A DNA stretch of 64,000 bases from the NCBI RefSeq assembly GCF_026342405.1, contig NZ_JAPEMU010000001.1:124001-188000 (forward strand). Direction: 5' to 3'. This DNA is from Kitasatospora sp. NBC_00240. Its GTDB lineage: Bacteria > Actinomycetota > Actinomycetes > Streptomycetales > Streptomycetaceae. Positions 1 through 10,599 of this stretch are shown here, piece by piece. A program made the translations under genes and the position numbers. Below the pieces are notes generated by a model that saw only the letters and a program-made list of their open reading frames with translations, had not been told where the DNA came from and did not search any database. Each line of letters begins with the position of its first letter. Within the stretch, counting starts at the first letter, position 1.

Positions 1-63
1 GAGCATCTCCTTGGTGGTCAGGGGTCTGTCGCCTCTGCTGGGCGCGACGGCATCGGTGCTCAT
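1..63 (-). CDS. N-terminus of an unidentified protein (runs off the left edge)
   Basis: The first 21 codons of a leftward gene are visible. The ATG at 63 has an AAGGG ribosome site eight bases upstream, and the peptide starts MSTDAVAPSRGDRPLTTKEM. That is too little to assign a family. It is divergent from phnA with about 320 bp between the starts, so it may be a phosphonate gene such as a transporter or a 2-aminoethylphosphonate transaminase. This guess rests on position only. No signal peptide or membrane segment is seen in the visible part. Confidence 0.45.
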   Translation of the reverse strand, partial: MSTDAVAPSRGDRPLTTKEML

Positions 64-381
64 GGCGGTGCCCTTCGACTGGCTGCTGGTTGAAGCGGTG
101 CTCCACGAATCGACGGGTGCTGCGGGCTGTGCGGTCGAGGGCCGGGTGGTCCGGGCCGGCCTGCTGGTGGGGAACAGAAGAGCAGGACCGGCACCGCTCC
201 CGGAACGCCCGGATCGGCTATGCCTCCCATAACCTCACCGCCGCCGGGGCCCACCCACGTCCGAGCGGCCGGCCCCCGCGGCTATCACCCGCATAACGGA
301 ATCGGGGGTACCTGCGGGACGCACAGTCCAGCAGCCTTTGTGACGCAGAAGTCGAACAAGCCGATCTCCCGGGAGCCCTTC
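64..381. promoter_or_regulatory. Divergent intergenic region upstream of phnA
   Basis: These 318 bases separate the left-edge gene from phnA and must hold both promoters. Short open frames here have no good ribosome sites and no recognisable products. A strong purine-rich ribosome site (GGGAG, 371-375) lies just before the phnA GTG. I see no clear palindrome, so a LysR operator cannot be placed by eye. Confidence 0.4.
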
Positions 382-1710
382 GTGACGAACAAGACGTTCA
401 GTGTCAACGGCCGGACCTACACGACACCGGGGTGCCCGGTCGTGGTGATCTGCATCGACGGCAGCGAACCGGACTACCACCTGGAGGCGATGGCGGCCGG
501 CCGGATGCCCTGGCTCAGCAAGGTTCTCGCCGACGGTGGCAGCACCTGGGCGGCGCACTGCGCGATGCCCGCGCTGACCAACCCCAACAATGTGTCGATC
601 GCGACCGGCCGCCCTCCGAGCACGCACGGCATCAGCGGAAACTACCTCTTCGACCCGCAGCTCGGTGAGGAGGTGCTGATGAACGACAAGCGCTTCCTGC
701 GGGCACCCACCATCTTCGCCGCCGCGAACGAGGCCGGGCTGGACGTCGTCGTGGTGACGGCGAAGGACAAGCTGCGCCGGCTTCTGGGGGCCGGCCTGGT
801 CGAGGACGGCCCCCGGCTGGACGGCGGGACGGGCGTCGCCGCCCCGTCGCGCCGCGGCATCTGCTTCTCCGCCGAGAAGGCCGACCAGGCGACCTGGGAG
901 ACGAACGGGATCGGCGACGTCCTGGCACTGGTGGACCGGCCGCTGCCCGAGGTGTACTCGGCCGACCTCAGCGAGTTCGCGCTCGCCGCGGGCGCGGCGA
1001 TCATGGCGAGCCGCCCGGTGGACCTGATGTACCTGTCCCTGACCGACTACATCCAGCACAAGCACGCGCCGGGGACCGAGACCGCCAACGCGTTCTACGA
1101 GATGATCGACCGCTACGCCGCCAGACTGGACGAGTCCGGCGCGGTCGTGGTCCTGACCGCGGACCACGGCATGAGTGCGAAGAGCGACGAGGCGGGGGTG
1201 CCCCGCGTGGTCTATGTCGAGGACGAGGTGAAGCGTATTCTCGCTCTGGCGCCGGACGACGAACCCGAGGGTCTGCGGGTGATCCTCCCCATCACCGACC
1301 CGTACACCGTGCACCACGGCGCGCTCGGCTCCTTCGCCAGCGTCCACCTGCCGCCGGGAGCGGACCTCCAGGGCACGATCGACGCGCTGCGGGCGATCGA
1401 CGGGATCCAGGAGGTGCACGGCCGCGACGCGGCGGCCGAGCGGTTCTCGCTTCCCGCCGACCGGATCGGGGACATCGTGGTCCTTGCCGAGGCCGGCATC
1501 GCGCTCGGCCGGCACGCCGCCTGGCACGACCTCAGCCAGCTGGACGCCCCGCTGCGCTCCCACGGGGCCCTGGGCGAGCTGCGGATCCCCTTCCTGATCA
1601 ACCGTCGGCCGACCCGGCCCGACCCGCTCGGCAGTCCCCTCGGTGCGGAGGCCTGCGTGCACAACTACGACGCGTTCTGGGTGGCCACCACCTTGGTCGC
1701 CCAGCAGTAG
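382..1710 (+). CDS. phnA: Phosphonoacetate hydrolase
   Basis: This 442-residue protein belongs to the alkaline phosphatase/nucleotide pyrophosphatase superfamily and best fits PhnA, which cleaves the C-P bond of phosphonoacetate to acetate and phosphate using two zinc ions. The expected metal and nucleophile set is present in order: Asp26 in VICIDGSEPD, Thr66 in ALTNPNN, Asp222 and His226 in SLTDYIQHKH, Asp261 and His262 in TADHGM, and a late His394 in RSHGALG. I chose the GTG at 382 because GGAG lies six bases upstream; an in-frame GTG at 340 would add 14 residues. There is no signal peptide, so it is cytoplasmic. The dehydrogenase that would make its substrate follows 122 bp downstream on the same strand, as in known phnWAY-type loci. 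A related metal-dependent phosphodiesterase remains possible, but the neighbour makes PhnA much likelier. Confidence 0.88.
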   Translation: MTNKTFSVNGRTYTTPGCPVVVICIDGSEPDYHLEAMAAGRMPWLSKVLADGGSTWAAHCAMPALTNPNNVSIATGRPPSTHGISGNYLFDPQLGEEVLMNDKRFLRAPTIFAAANEAGLDVVVVTAKDKLRRLLGAGLVEDGPRLDGGTGVAAPSRRGICFSAEKADQATWETNGIGDVLALVDRPLPEVYSADLSEFALAAGAAIMASRPVDLMYLSLTDYIQHKHAPGTETANAFYEMIDRYAARLDESGAVVVLTADHGMSAKSDEAGVPRVVYVEDEVKRILALAPDDEPEGLRVILPITDPYTVHHGALGSFASVHLPPGADLQGTIDALRAIDGIQEVHGRDAAAERFSLPADRIGDIVVLAEAGIALGRHAAWHDLSQLDAPLRSHGALGELRIPFLINRRPTRPDPLGSPLGAEACVHNYDAFWVATTLVAQQ

Positions 1711-1832
1711 GCCCGCCGGTGGCCGGGTGCGAGCAGCGCCCGGCCGTCACCGGCTCGACAGCGGCCCCCACAGCCGCCCCAGCCGTGTACCGGCCCTGGT
1801 AGGCCACCCGACGACGACGTACGGAGTCTGCT

Positions 1833-3287
1833 GTGTTCCAACCGAGTTCCGATCACCTGCTCAACCACATCGACGGGCGGTGGCTCCCGGCCGCCGCCGG
1901 GCGCGTCCGCCCGAACATCAACCCGGCGAACACCGACGACGTGGTCGGTCGCTTCGCCGAGTCGGCGGCCGCCGACGCCGTCCACGCGGTCGACGCGGCC
2001 GCCGCCGCACAGCCCGGCTGGGACAGGCTGGGCCCGATCGACCGCGCCGGGCTCCTCGGCGGGGCCGCGCGACTGATCCGGGAGCGCCGCGAGATCTTCG
2101 CCGAGGCCATCACCCGGGAGCAGGGCAAGCGCCGCGGCGAAGGAAGCGGCGAGGTCGCGCGCGCACTGGCGATCCTGGACTTCGCGATCGGCGAGGCGCG
2201 CCGGCTCAACGGCGTGACCACGCCGGCCGAGGAGCCGAGGACCCTGGCGATGACCTTCCGCCGGCCGCTCGGCGTCGTCGGCCTCATCACGCCGTGGAAC
2301 TTCCCGGTGGCGATCCCGATGTGGAAGGTCGCCCCCGCCCTGGTGGCGGGCTGCACGGCCGTGCTCAAGCCCTCCCCGCTGACGCCGTGGACCTCGGCCC
2401 TGCTGGTGGAGGCCTTCGCCGACGCGGGGCTCCCGCCGGGCGTGCTCAACCTCGTCCAGGGGGACCGTGATCCGGGCGAGGCACTGGTCGGCGACCCCCG
2501 GGTGGCGGGCATCTCGTTCACCGGCTCGCTGCCGGTGGGGCAGGCCATCAACCGCGCGGGAGCGGGCCGCCTGATGCGTACCCAGCTGGAGCTGGGCGGC
2601 AAGAACGCGCTGCTCGTCCTCGCCGACGCCCAGCTGGAGGCGGCCGTCGACGCGATCGTGCTCGGTGCCTTCGGGCAGAGCGGGCAGCGGTGCAGCGCCA
2701 CCAGCCGGGTGGTGGTGGACCGCAGCGTGCGCGACGAGTTGCTGACACTGCTGGTGCCGCGGGTCCAGGCCATGCGGGTCGGACGCGGGGACCAGGAGTG
2801 GGCGGACATCGGCCCGGTGGTCAACGAGGAACGGCTGCGCGCCTGCCTGGACGCGGTGGAGGCGGCGCGCGCCGCCGGCGCCCGGGTGCTCTGCGGCGGA
2901 AAGGCCGTGGCCCTCGACACTCCCGGCTGGTTCATGGAGCCGACCGTCCTGGCAGAGGTCGCCTGGGACAGCGAGATCGCCCAGGAGGAGGTGTTCGGCC
3001 CGGTGCTCTCCATCATCGACTGCGACGGGTACGAGGACGCGATGCGGATCTCGAACTCGGTCCGGTACGGCATGTCGGGCACCATCTTCACCCGGGATCC
3101 GGCGCTGATCTTCCAGGCGCTGCAGGACTTCCAGGCGGGCATGCTCCATGTGAACCGGCCCGGTGTGGGTGCCTACTCGCACCTGCCGCACATGGGGGCC
3201 AAAGCCTCCCAGCTCGGCGCCCCCGAATGCTCGGCGGACGTCTGGCAGTTCTACACCGACCTCAGGTCAGCCTGCATCAGGTACTGA
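1833..3287 (+). CDS. phnY: Phosphonoacetaldehyde dehydrogenase candidate (NAD(P)-dependent ALDH family)
   Basis: This is a full-length 484-residue aldehyde dehydrogenase. It shows PWNFP at residues 154-158, FTGS at 229-232, general base Glu253 in ELGGKN and catalytic Cys287 in GQSGQRCS. By sequence it sits in the succinate-semialdehyde dehydrogenase-like part of the family. The arginine just before the nucleophile and the location behind phnA suggest that it oxidises phosphonoacetaldehyde to phosphonoacetate, feeding PhnA. The GTG start has GGAG seven bases upstream. Its 3' end overlaps the convergent regulator gene by 21 bp. The substrate is inferred from context; the enzyme class is certain. 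Confidence 0.8.
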   Translation: MFQPSSDHLLNHIDGRWLPAAAGRVRPNINPANTDDVVGRFAESAAADAVHAVDAAAAAQPGWDRLGPIDRAGLLGGAARLIRERREIFAEAITREQGKRRGEGSGEVARALAILDFAIGEARRLNGVTTPAEEPRTLAMTFRRPLGVVGLITPWNFPVAIPMWKVAPALVAGCTAVLKPSPLTPWTSALLVEAFADAGLPPGVLNLVQGDRDPGEALVGDPRVAGISFTGSLPVGQAINRAGAGRLMRTQLELGGKNALLVLADAQLEAAVDAIVLGAFGQSGQRCSATSRVVVDRSVRDELLTLLVPRVQAMRVGRGDQEWADIGPVVNEERLRACLDAVEAARAAGARVLCGGKAVALDTPGWFMEPTVLAEVAWDSEIAQEEVFGPVLSIIDCDGYEDAMRISNSVRYGMSGTIFTRDPALIFQALQDFQAGMLHVNRPGVGAYSHLPHMGAKASQLGAPECSADVWQFYTDLRSACIRY

Positions 3288-4202
3288 CCGCCGCCGGTCC
3301 GCGGGCCACTCGGCGACCGCCCGCACCAGGGCGACGAACACCTCCTCCGGCGGGGTGAGCACCCGGTCGGCGCGCCGCACCAGCGAAACGGTACGGGTCG
3401 GCGGCGGCGGATCGACGGTCAGCTCGGCCAGCATGCCGAACCCGATCTCCCGGCTCGTGGCGTGCTCGGAGAGCAGAGCGACCCCCAGCCCCTGGTGCGC
3501 TGACTCCTTGAGGGTGTCGGGCCCCCACAGGTCCCACTGCTCGACACCCTCAAGGCCCCAGGACCGCAGCGCGCTCTCCTGCAGCCGCCTGGTGGCCGAT
3601 CCCATCTCGCGCATCAGGAAGCGCTGGTCCGCGAGGTCGGCGGCCACCAGGGGCCGCCCGACCAACGGCGAACCCGGCGCGGCGACCAGCACCATCGCCT
3701 CCTCGAACATCGCCTCCGACAGCAGTTTCTCCTCGCGCGGCGGGTCGATGCACAGGCCGAGCGCGACCTCGCCGCGGATCAGCCAGGACTCCACGACGTC
3801 CTCGTTCCCGACCCGGATCTGGCAGGCCACCTTGGGGGCACGCGCGGCGAAGTCCGCCACCAGGCGGGGCAGGAGGTAGGTGCCGAGGGTGGTGGTACCG
3901 GCCAGTACCAGCCGGCCGCCGCCCAGCCCCCGGTAGTCCGAGACGGCCCGCTGGAGGGAGTCGACGATCTCGAAGATCCGCCGCGCGTGCTCGACCACCA
4001 CCTCACCCGCGGGGGTGGCCTGGGCGCCCTGGCTCGTCCGGTGCACCAGCTGGACACCGCACGAGCTCTCCAGATTCCGGATGTGATTCGAAACCGCGGG
4101 CTGGCTCATGTAGAGCGACTTGGCGGCCCCCGAGAATCCGCCGCTCTCCACCACTTTCACCAGGATTTCGAGTTGGGTGAGATTCAGCATGCCGACCAGC
4201 AT
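3267..4202 (-). CDS. LysR-family transcriptional regulator of the phosphonate/acetate block
   Basis: About 307-311 residues with an N-terminal winged helix-turn-helix ([20 protein letters not shown], then [14 protein letters not shown]) and a periplasmic-binding-protein-like effector domain. The start is uncertain: ATG at 4202 or ATG at 4190, the latter giving the typical LysR opening [10 protein letters not shown]. The gene lies between phnY, whose end it overlaps convergently, and acsA, from which it diverges, so control of one or both is likely. LysR regulators accompany phosphonoacetate pathways in other bacteria, with a pathway phosphonate as the usual inducer. The inducer here is unknown. 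Confidence 0.85.
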   Translation of the reverse strand: MLVGMLNLTQLEILVKVVESGGFSGAAKSLYMSQPAVSNHIRNLESSCGVQLVHRTSQGAQATPAGEVVVEHARRIFEIVDSLQRAVSDYRGLGGGRLVLAGTTTLGTYLLPRLVADFAARAPKVACQIRVGNEDVVESWLIRGEVALGLCIDPPREEKLLSEAMFEEAMVLVAAPGSPLVGRPLVAADLADQRFLMREMGSATRRLQESALRSWGLEGVEQWDLWGPDTLKESAHQGLGVALLSEHATSREIGFGMLAELTVDPPPPTRTVSLVRRADRVLTPPEEVFVALVRAVAEWPADRRRSVPDAG

Positions 4203-4336
4203 CCCATGCGGACGGGCGATACGTCTGCGGTTCTACCGGACGGAAATCCTCGCGATTCGGCAACGGAAAGCCGCCGTCGGGCGAAAAGCAGCATCCGGAC
4301 TTCCCCGGAAGATCCGCCAAAGAATGGGAGACGACA
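4203..4336. promoter_or_regulatory. lysR-acsA divergent promoter region
   Basis: This 134-bp spacer is the only non-coding DNA between the regulator and the synthetase. It contains a perfect inverted repeat CTTCC-CC-GGAAG at 4300-4311, about 25 bp before the acsA start, which could be a regulator site. The ribosome site GGGAG at 4326-4330 sits six bases before the TTG. Confidence 0.4.
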
Positions 4337-6226
<1,890 letters not shown>

Positions 6227-6400
6227 GCCGGGCAGGAGCGCCGCCCGTCACACGGCACTCCCCCGGCCCTCCTGAGGGCCGCCCGGTCCGGCGCGACGGC
6301 GAGCCGCGGGCAGGTCACGGCGGCCCCGACCGGACCGCCCCCCGACGGCGCCGGCTCCCGCAGCGCCGTTCGGGGCCCTTCGCGCTCGGACCGTCCGCCC

Positions 6401-9277
6401 TCACGCCGACAGCTTGCGCATCAGACGCACGCCCTGGGCCGCAGTCAGGTGCGGCAGGTAGGCCTTGCCGATCGCGCGGGTGATGCTGGGCAGGGCCGCC
6501 GGGTCCGGGTAGACCATGTACAGCGGCCGGTACTCGGGCTGGAACTTGGCCTTGAAGGCGAGCAGCGAGCGGAAGCCGTAGACCGGCTCCAGCACCTTGC
6601 CCATCCAGTCCAGCATCCGCTGCAGGGAGGTCGGGTCCTGGCCGCGGTCGGCGCGGGCCAGCGGCGCACCGGAGAGGGACAGGAAGCGGGCGCCCTCCTC
6701 CTTGAAGCCGAGCGCTGCGGAGGCGATCAGGAACTCCATCACGCCCCGGAACCCGTCGGAGCCGCGCCGCATGAAGTCCAGGGTCCAGCCGACCGGGCGG
6801 CCGTCCTCGTAGACGGGCATCCAGCTGGTCAGCCCGTGCACCTGGCGCTCCGGGTCGACGGCGATCAGCACCCGGACGGCCGGGTCCTCGAGTTCGTCCA
6901 GGCCGCCGAGGGTGAAGCCCATCTCCGGCAGGCCCTTGTCGCAGACCCACTCCTCGGAGATGGACCGGATCTGGTCCTTGATGTCGGCCGGGGCGTCGCG
7001 GTAGGTCCACCACTCGGCGACGATGCCCTGCTTGCCGGCCTTGTTCAGCGACGTCCTGATGTCCTGCCACTTCTTGCCGGTGAAGGCGAGCTCGGGCAGT
7101 GCCACCACGGTGTCCTCGGCGACCTGCAGGGAGCGCCAGCCGAGTTCGGCGGCGGCCGCGCGGATCTCGGGGGTGACGCTGTAGAAGCACGGGGTCCAGC
7201 CGCGCGCGTCGCAGTAGCGGGCGAACCCGGCCACCGCCCGGCGCCTGGCCTCCGGCTCGCCGAACGGGTCACCGGTGGTCAGCGCGACGGTGGACAGCAC
7301 CCGGTAGGGCACCGCCGCCTCGCCCGCCTCGTCGAACCAGTAGTGGTTCCCGTCCCAGGTGCTGATGAAGGACAGCGTGCTGCCGCCGTGGGCGGTGAGC
7401 AGGGCCCGGGCGCGGGCCGCGTCCTCCGCGTCCACATGCACCACCGGCCGGCGCAGCGCGACCAGCAGGGCGGACAGGGTCACCGTCCAGAACAGCAGTC
7501 CGCAGTAGGTGACCAGCATTCGGGCCACCGGCCCGGTGGCGATCGGGTAGTCGGACAGCAGTTCGCCGTAGGCCGGTGGCAGGTAGGCGGCGGGCAGCCC
7601 GGCGACCAGCCGGCCCACGGTGACGGCCGGGTCGTACTGGTCGCGGACCAGGCTGCCGACCCCGACGTAGGCCGTGGCGGTGAGCACCAGAGCCGTCGCG
7701 ATGACGGCGCACAGGCGCCGGACCACCCGGCGGCCCATCCGCAGCTGGAAGCGGTGCCGGGTGCGGATCAGCAGGGCGGTGGTCAGCACGGGCAGCAGCA
7801 GGGCCTCGACGAAGAACTCGACGACGGCCGCGGTGTCGGCCGGGTCCTGCAGGACGGAGAGGTCGTCGGCGAGCAGCCGGACCAGCAGGCAGATCCAGAT
7901 CAGCTCGGTGAGGACGGTGATCCGCCAGGCGGCGCGCAGGCCGCGCCGCAGGCCCTCCGCGAGTACCAGCAGCAGCGCGGGGACGGCGGCGGCCATCAGG
8001 CGTCCGGGTGAGTCGAAGAAGTCCTGGACGGCGTGCGCCCGGGCGCATTCGTGGACGGAGATCGAGCAGAGGTCGGCGATCTCGTCCGGTGCGTAGGAGC
8101 GCGAGAGGTAGAGGTCGGAAAGGCTGTTGAAGGGCCCGATGGCGTTGTCGTACAGCGAGGCGAAGAGCGGGCCGACCGCCGCCGCGACCAGGCAGAAGGC
8201 GACCAGGACGCGGGTCTCGTTGTGCGAGGACCGGCCGCGCCGGCGCAGCCGCAGACGGCGCCGGCGCCTCGCGCCGGAAGGCTCAGCCTCGGGGTCGCGG
8301 TGCGGGCCGTGGCGGTGCAGGAGGGCGCCGGCGGCGAGGCCGACGACGGCGGCGGTGAAACGCTGCAGGCCCTGCAGGTGGCCGATGTAGAGGGTGGCGA
8401 CCAGCGGGACGAGGACCACCGACAGGTGCATCCGGCGGCGCCACAGGATGGTCAGGCGGTAGCCGAGGACGGCGGCGAGCCCGAACAGCCCGACGCCCGG
8501 ACCGGTGGCGATCTGGTCGGCGATGTCCAGGGTCCAGCCCTCGCCGGCGGCGATCCCCAGGCGTACCAGGGCGGTGCCGAGCAGGGTAGCGACGACCTGG
8601 CCGGTGACCAGCACCAGGACGCTGCGGCGCCGGCCCAGCCGGCGTTCGGCGACCGGCCCGACCAGGAGGAGCAGCCCGCTGGTGAAGACGTAGGCGCTCA
8701 GGCCGGAGCACCAGACCAGCGAGGTGAGCGGGGTCCACCAGCGGCCGGCGTCCAGGGTGGGCAGGCCCACGCCGACATGCTCCAGGAGCGGCGTGGACGG
8801 CCCGTGGCGCAGGCTGCCGGTGGCCGCCCCGATGATCCACAGGGCCGCGAGCAGACCGAGGGTCAGCGGCGCCTTGCGCAGCCGGCGGGCCTGCCGCAGC
8901 CAGCGGGAACGGGCCGGTTCGGGCGTCGGTGCGGTCGGTCCCTCGACGGGGCCGGCGTCGGCGGGCGGCGCGGCGGCCGGGGTGGCGGGACCGGCGGAGG
9001 TGGCGCGACGGGCGGAGGTGTCGGGGGTGGGTTGCCGGCCGGCCGGGGCGGGGACGGCGACGGCGGGCGTCGTTCGGGTCGCCGCCGACGCGGCGTCGGA
9101 GACCGCTCGGGTCTCCGCGGACGCGGTGACGGACGGCGCTCGCGTGTCCGCGGATGCGGTGACGGAGGTTCCGGTCCGGGAGGTACCGGTGTCGGCGGTA
9201 CCGGTGTCGGCGGTACCGGTGTCGGCGGTACCGGTGTCGGCGGGCCCGTCGGCCGGGGTGGTGGCCGGGGCGCTCAT
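6401..9277 (-). CDS. Membrane-bound aminoacyl-lipid synthase candidate (DUF2156/MprF-like)
   Basis: A 958-residue protein in three parts. The first ~110 residues are a low-complexity Ala/Thr/Pro tail with tandem ADTGT units. The middle holds many hydrophobic segments; the first set looks rhomboid-like (LLLVGPVAERRLGRRRS), then long loops and more helices. The last ~330 residues form a soluble DUF2156 domain like the tRNA-dependent catalytic domain of lysyl-phosphatidylglycerol synthases (HGGSTLSFISTWDGNHYWF, SWMPVYEDGRPVGWTLDFMR). Such enzymes transfer an amino acid from aminoacyl-tRNA to a membrane lipid and reduce surface negative charge. The ATG at 9277 overlaps the esterase stop as ATGA, which is why I prefer it to the upstream ATG at 9307. 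The amino acid and lipid acceptor cannot be read from sequence. Confidence 0.72.
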   Translation of the reverse strand: MSAPATTPADGPADTGTADTGTADTGTADTGTSRTGTSVTASADTRAPSVTASAETRAVSDAASAATRTTPAVAVPAPAGRQPTPDTSARRATSAGPATPAAAPPADAGPVEGPTAPTPEPARSRWLRQARRLRKAPLTLGLLAALWIIGAATGSLRHGPSTPLLEHVGVGLPTLDAGRWWTPLTSLVWCSGLSAYVFTSGLLLLVGPVAERRLGRRRSVLVLVTGQVVATLLGTALVRLGIAAGEGWTLDIADQIATGPGVGLFGLAAVLGYRLTILWRRRMHLSVVLVPLVATLYIGHLQGLQRFTAAVVGLAAGALLHRHGPHRDPEAEPSGARRRRRLRLRRRGRSSHNETRVLVAFCLVAAAVGPLFASLYDNAIGPFNSLSDLYLSRSYAPDEIADLCSISVHECARAHAVQDFFDSPGRLMAAAVPALLLVLAEGLRRGLRAAWRITVLTELIWICLLVRLLADDLSVLQDPADTAAVVEFFVEALLLPVLTTALLIRTRHRFQLRMGRRVVRRLCAVIATALVLTATAYVGVGSLVRDQYDPAVTVGRLVAGLPAAYLPPAYGELLSDYPIATGPVARMLVTYCGLLFWTVTLSALLVALRRPVVHVDAEDAARARALLTAHGGSTLSFISTWDGNHYWFDEAGEAAVPYRVLSTVALTTGDPFGEPEARRRAVAGFARYCDARGWTPCFYSVTPEIRAAAAELGWRSLQVAEDTVVALPELAFTGKKWQDIRTSLNKAGKQGIVAEWWTYRDAPADIKDQIRSISEEWVCDKGLPEMGFTLGGLDELEDPAVRVLIAVDPERQVHGLTSWMPVYEDGRPVGWTLDFMRRGSDGFRGVMEFLIASAALGFKEEGARFLSLSGAPLARADRGQDPTSLQRMLDWMGKVLEPVYGFRSLLAFKAKFQPEYRPLYMVYPDPAALPSITRAIGKAYLPHLTAAQGVRLMRKLSA
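9182..9241. repeat. Four tandem copies of a 15-bp unit
   Basis: The unit GGTACCGGTGTCGGC is repeated four times without error at 9182-9196, 9197-9211, 9212-9226 and 9227-9241. On the coding (minus) strand it encodes the Ala-Asp-Thr-Gly-Thr repeats near the N-terminus of the DUF2156 protein. The unit length keeps frame, so copy number could vary by slippage without breaking the gene. Confidence 0.95.
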
Positions 9278-10599
9278 CCGATCAGTCCGGTCCGCTTGGC
9301 GAGCCATTGCAGGTTGTCACTGATGGCCGCCCGGAAGACGGTCCAGTCGTGCCAGCCCGGCTTGACCTGGAGCTGCACCGACACGTCCGCCCGGACGGCG
9401 GCCGCGTAGACCTTCTCCTGCTGGGGGCGGAACTCCTGGTCGTTGGAGCCGACCACGAAGATGCCGGCGGTGTCGGGGAACTTCTTGCGGGCCATCACGT
9501 GCATCGGGTCGACGGCGTCGAAGGCCGCCTCGTCGCCACCGAAGGCCTCCTTCACGCTCTTCCCGTGGTTGCCCAGGGTGGGCTCCTGCTGGCCGGAGAT
9601 GTTGATGAAGGAGCCGTAGACCTCGGGCGCGTTCAGGGCCAGTTGCAGGGAGCAGGTGCCGCCGAACGACAGGCCGGCCACCGCCCAGGACTGCCGTCCG
9701 GTCGCGGTCTGCAGGGTGTCGCGCACCCAGGCCGGGACGTCGTGGGCGAGGTAGGTCTGTGCCTTGGCCAGCCGGGAGTCCATGCAGAGCTGGTTCACCC
9801 AGGGCGAGCCGGTGGGGTCGGCGACCACCACGATCGGGGCCAGGCCCCGGTGGGCGTTCGCGAAGGTGTCCATCATGTCCTGCAGGCCCCCGGAGTTGAT
9901 CCAGTCCTCGGGCGCGCCGGGCTGGCCGGGCAGCAGGACCAGCACCGGCAGCAGCGGCCGCGGCGTGGCCTGGTAGGCGGGCGGCAGGTAGACGAAGCCC
10001 GGGCGGGTCCTGAAGGCGGACCGCGGGCCGGGTATCCGCACGCCGGCGATGGTGCCCTTGACGGGCAGGTCGGCGGGCGGGCTCCAGACGTCGGCCAGCG
10101 CCTTGCCGGGCGGCGCGCCGATCGTCCGGTCGGCCTGCGTGGTGTCCAAGGTCCCGGTGTCACTGATCCACGGCGCGAGCAGCACCCGCGCCGTGGGGTA
10201 CTGGTCGAACAGCCGGTTGACCTGGGAGGACGCCATCAGCACCGCCAGCCCGGCGGCGAGCGCGACCAGCGCCCGGCCGGGCCACCAGGGCAGCCGGCGC
10301 AGCCGGAACCCGGCCAGCGACAGCCCGAGGACCGCCATGCCGATCCACACCGTCACCTCGTCCGGCAGGCCCTCGGGGAAGGGCTGCCACCAGTCGTCGA
10401 CGGCCACGTCGATCAGCAGGGTGAGGGCCACGGCCAGAGCCACCGCGCAGGGCAGCAGGCGCAGTGCCCACCGCCGTCCGCGGGCCACCGCGAGCATCAA
10501 CAGCGCACCCCAGCCCACCGCCAGCACGGCGTACGCGATCGGCCCGTGCGTCAACGGCCAATCCAGCGGGTTCCAGGTGGCGGCGAGCGCCAGGGTCAT
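9274..10599 (-). CDS. Membrane-anchored esterase-D-like alpha/beta hydrolase
   Basis: This 441-residue protein has four hydrophobic segments in its first ~135 residues, followed by an extracellular esterase domain of the mycolyltransferase/esterase-D type. The nucleophile elbow is GLSFGGTC, and a late His lies in GWHDWTVF. I preferred the second of two adjacent ATGs (10599) because it lies four bases from AAGGAG, while the first (10602) lies one base away. Its stop overlaps the start of the DUF2156 gene (ATGA). In corynebacteria an esterase is encoded beside a DUF2156 aminoacyl-lipid synthase, so this enzyme may remove or move the aminoacyl group. That role is inference. Confidence 0.78.
   Translation of the reverse strand: MTLALAATWNPLDWPLTHGPIAYAVLAVGWGALLMLAVARGRRWALRLLPCAVALAVALTLLIDVAVDDWWQPFPEGLPDEVTVWIGMAVLGLSLAGFRLRRLPWWPGRALVALAAGLAVLMASSQVNRLFDQYPTARVLLAPWISDTGTLDTTQADRTIGAPPGKALADVWSPPADLPVKGTIAGVRIPGPRSAFRTRPGFVYLPPAYQATPRPLLPVLVLLPGQPGAPEDWINSGGLQDMMDTFANAHRGLAPIVVVADPTGSPWVNQLCMDSRLAKAQTYLAHDVPAWVRDTLQTATGRQSWAVAGLSFGGTCSLQLALNAPEVYGSFINISGQQEPTLGNHGKSVKEAFGGDEAAFDAVDPMHVMARKKFPDTAGIFVVGSNDQEFRPQQEKVYAAAVRADVSVQLQVKPGWHDWTVFRAAISDNLQWLAKRTGLIG

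Noticed and set aside
235..1662. 475-codon frame opposite phnA
   Set aside because: Low-complexity Arg/Gly/Val translation with no domain. phnA shows all catalytic residues.
6449..8011. 520-codon plus-strand frame over the DUF2156 gene
   Set aside because: Gln/Gly/Val-rich shadow. The minus-strand protein has membrane helices and a known domain.
9182..9241. CRISPR-like array
   Set aside because: The 15-bp units are contiguous without spacers and lie in frame in a coding region.
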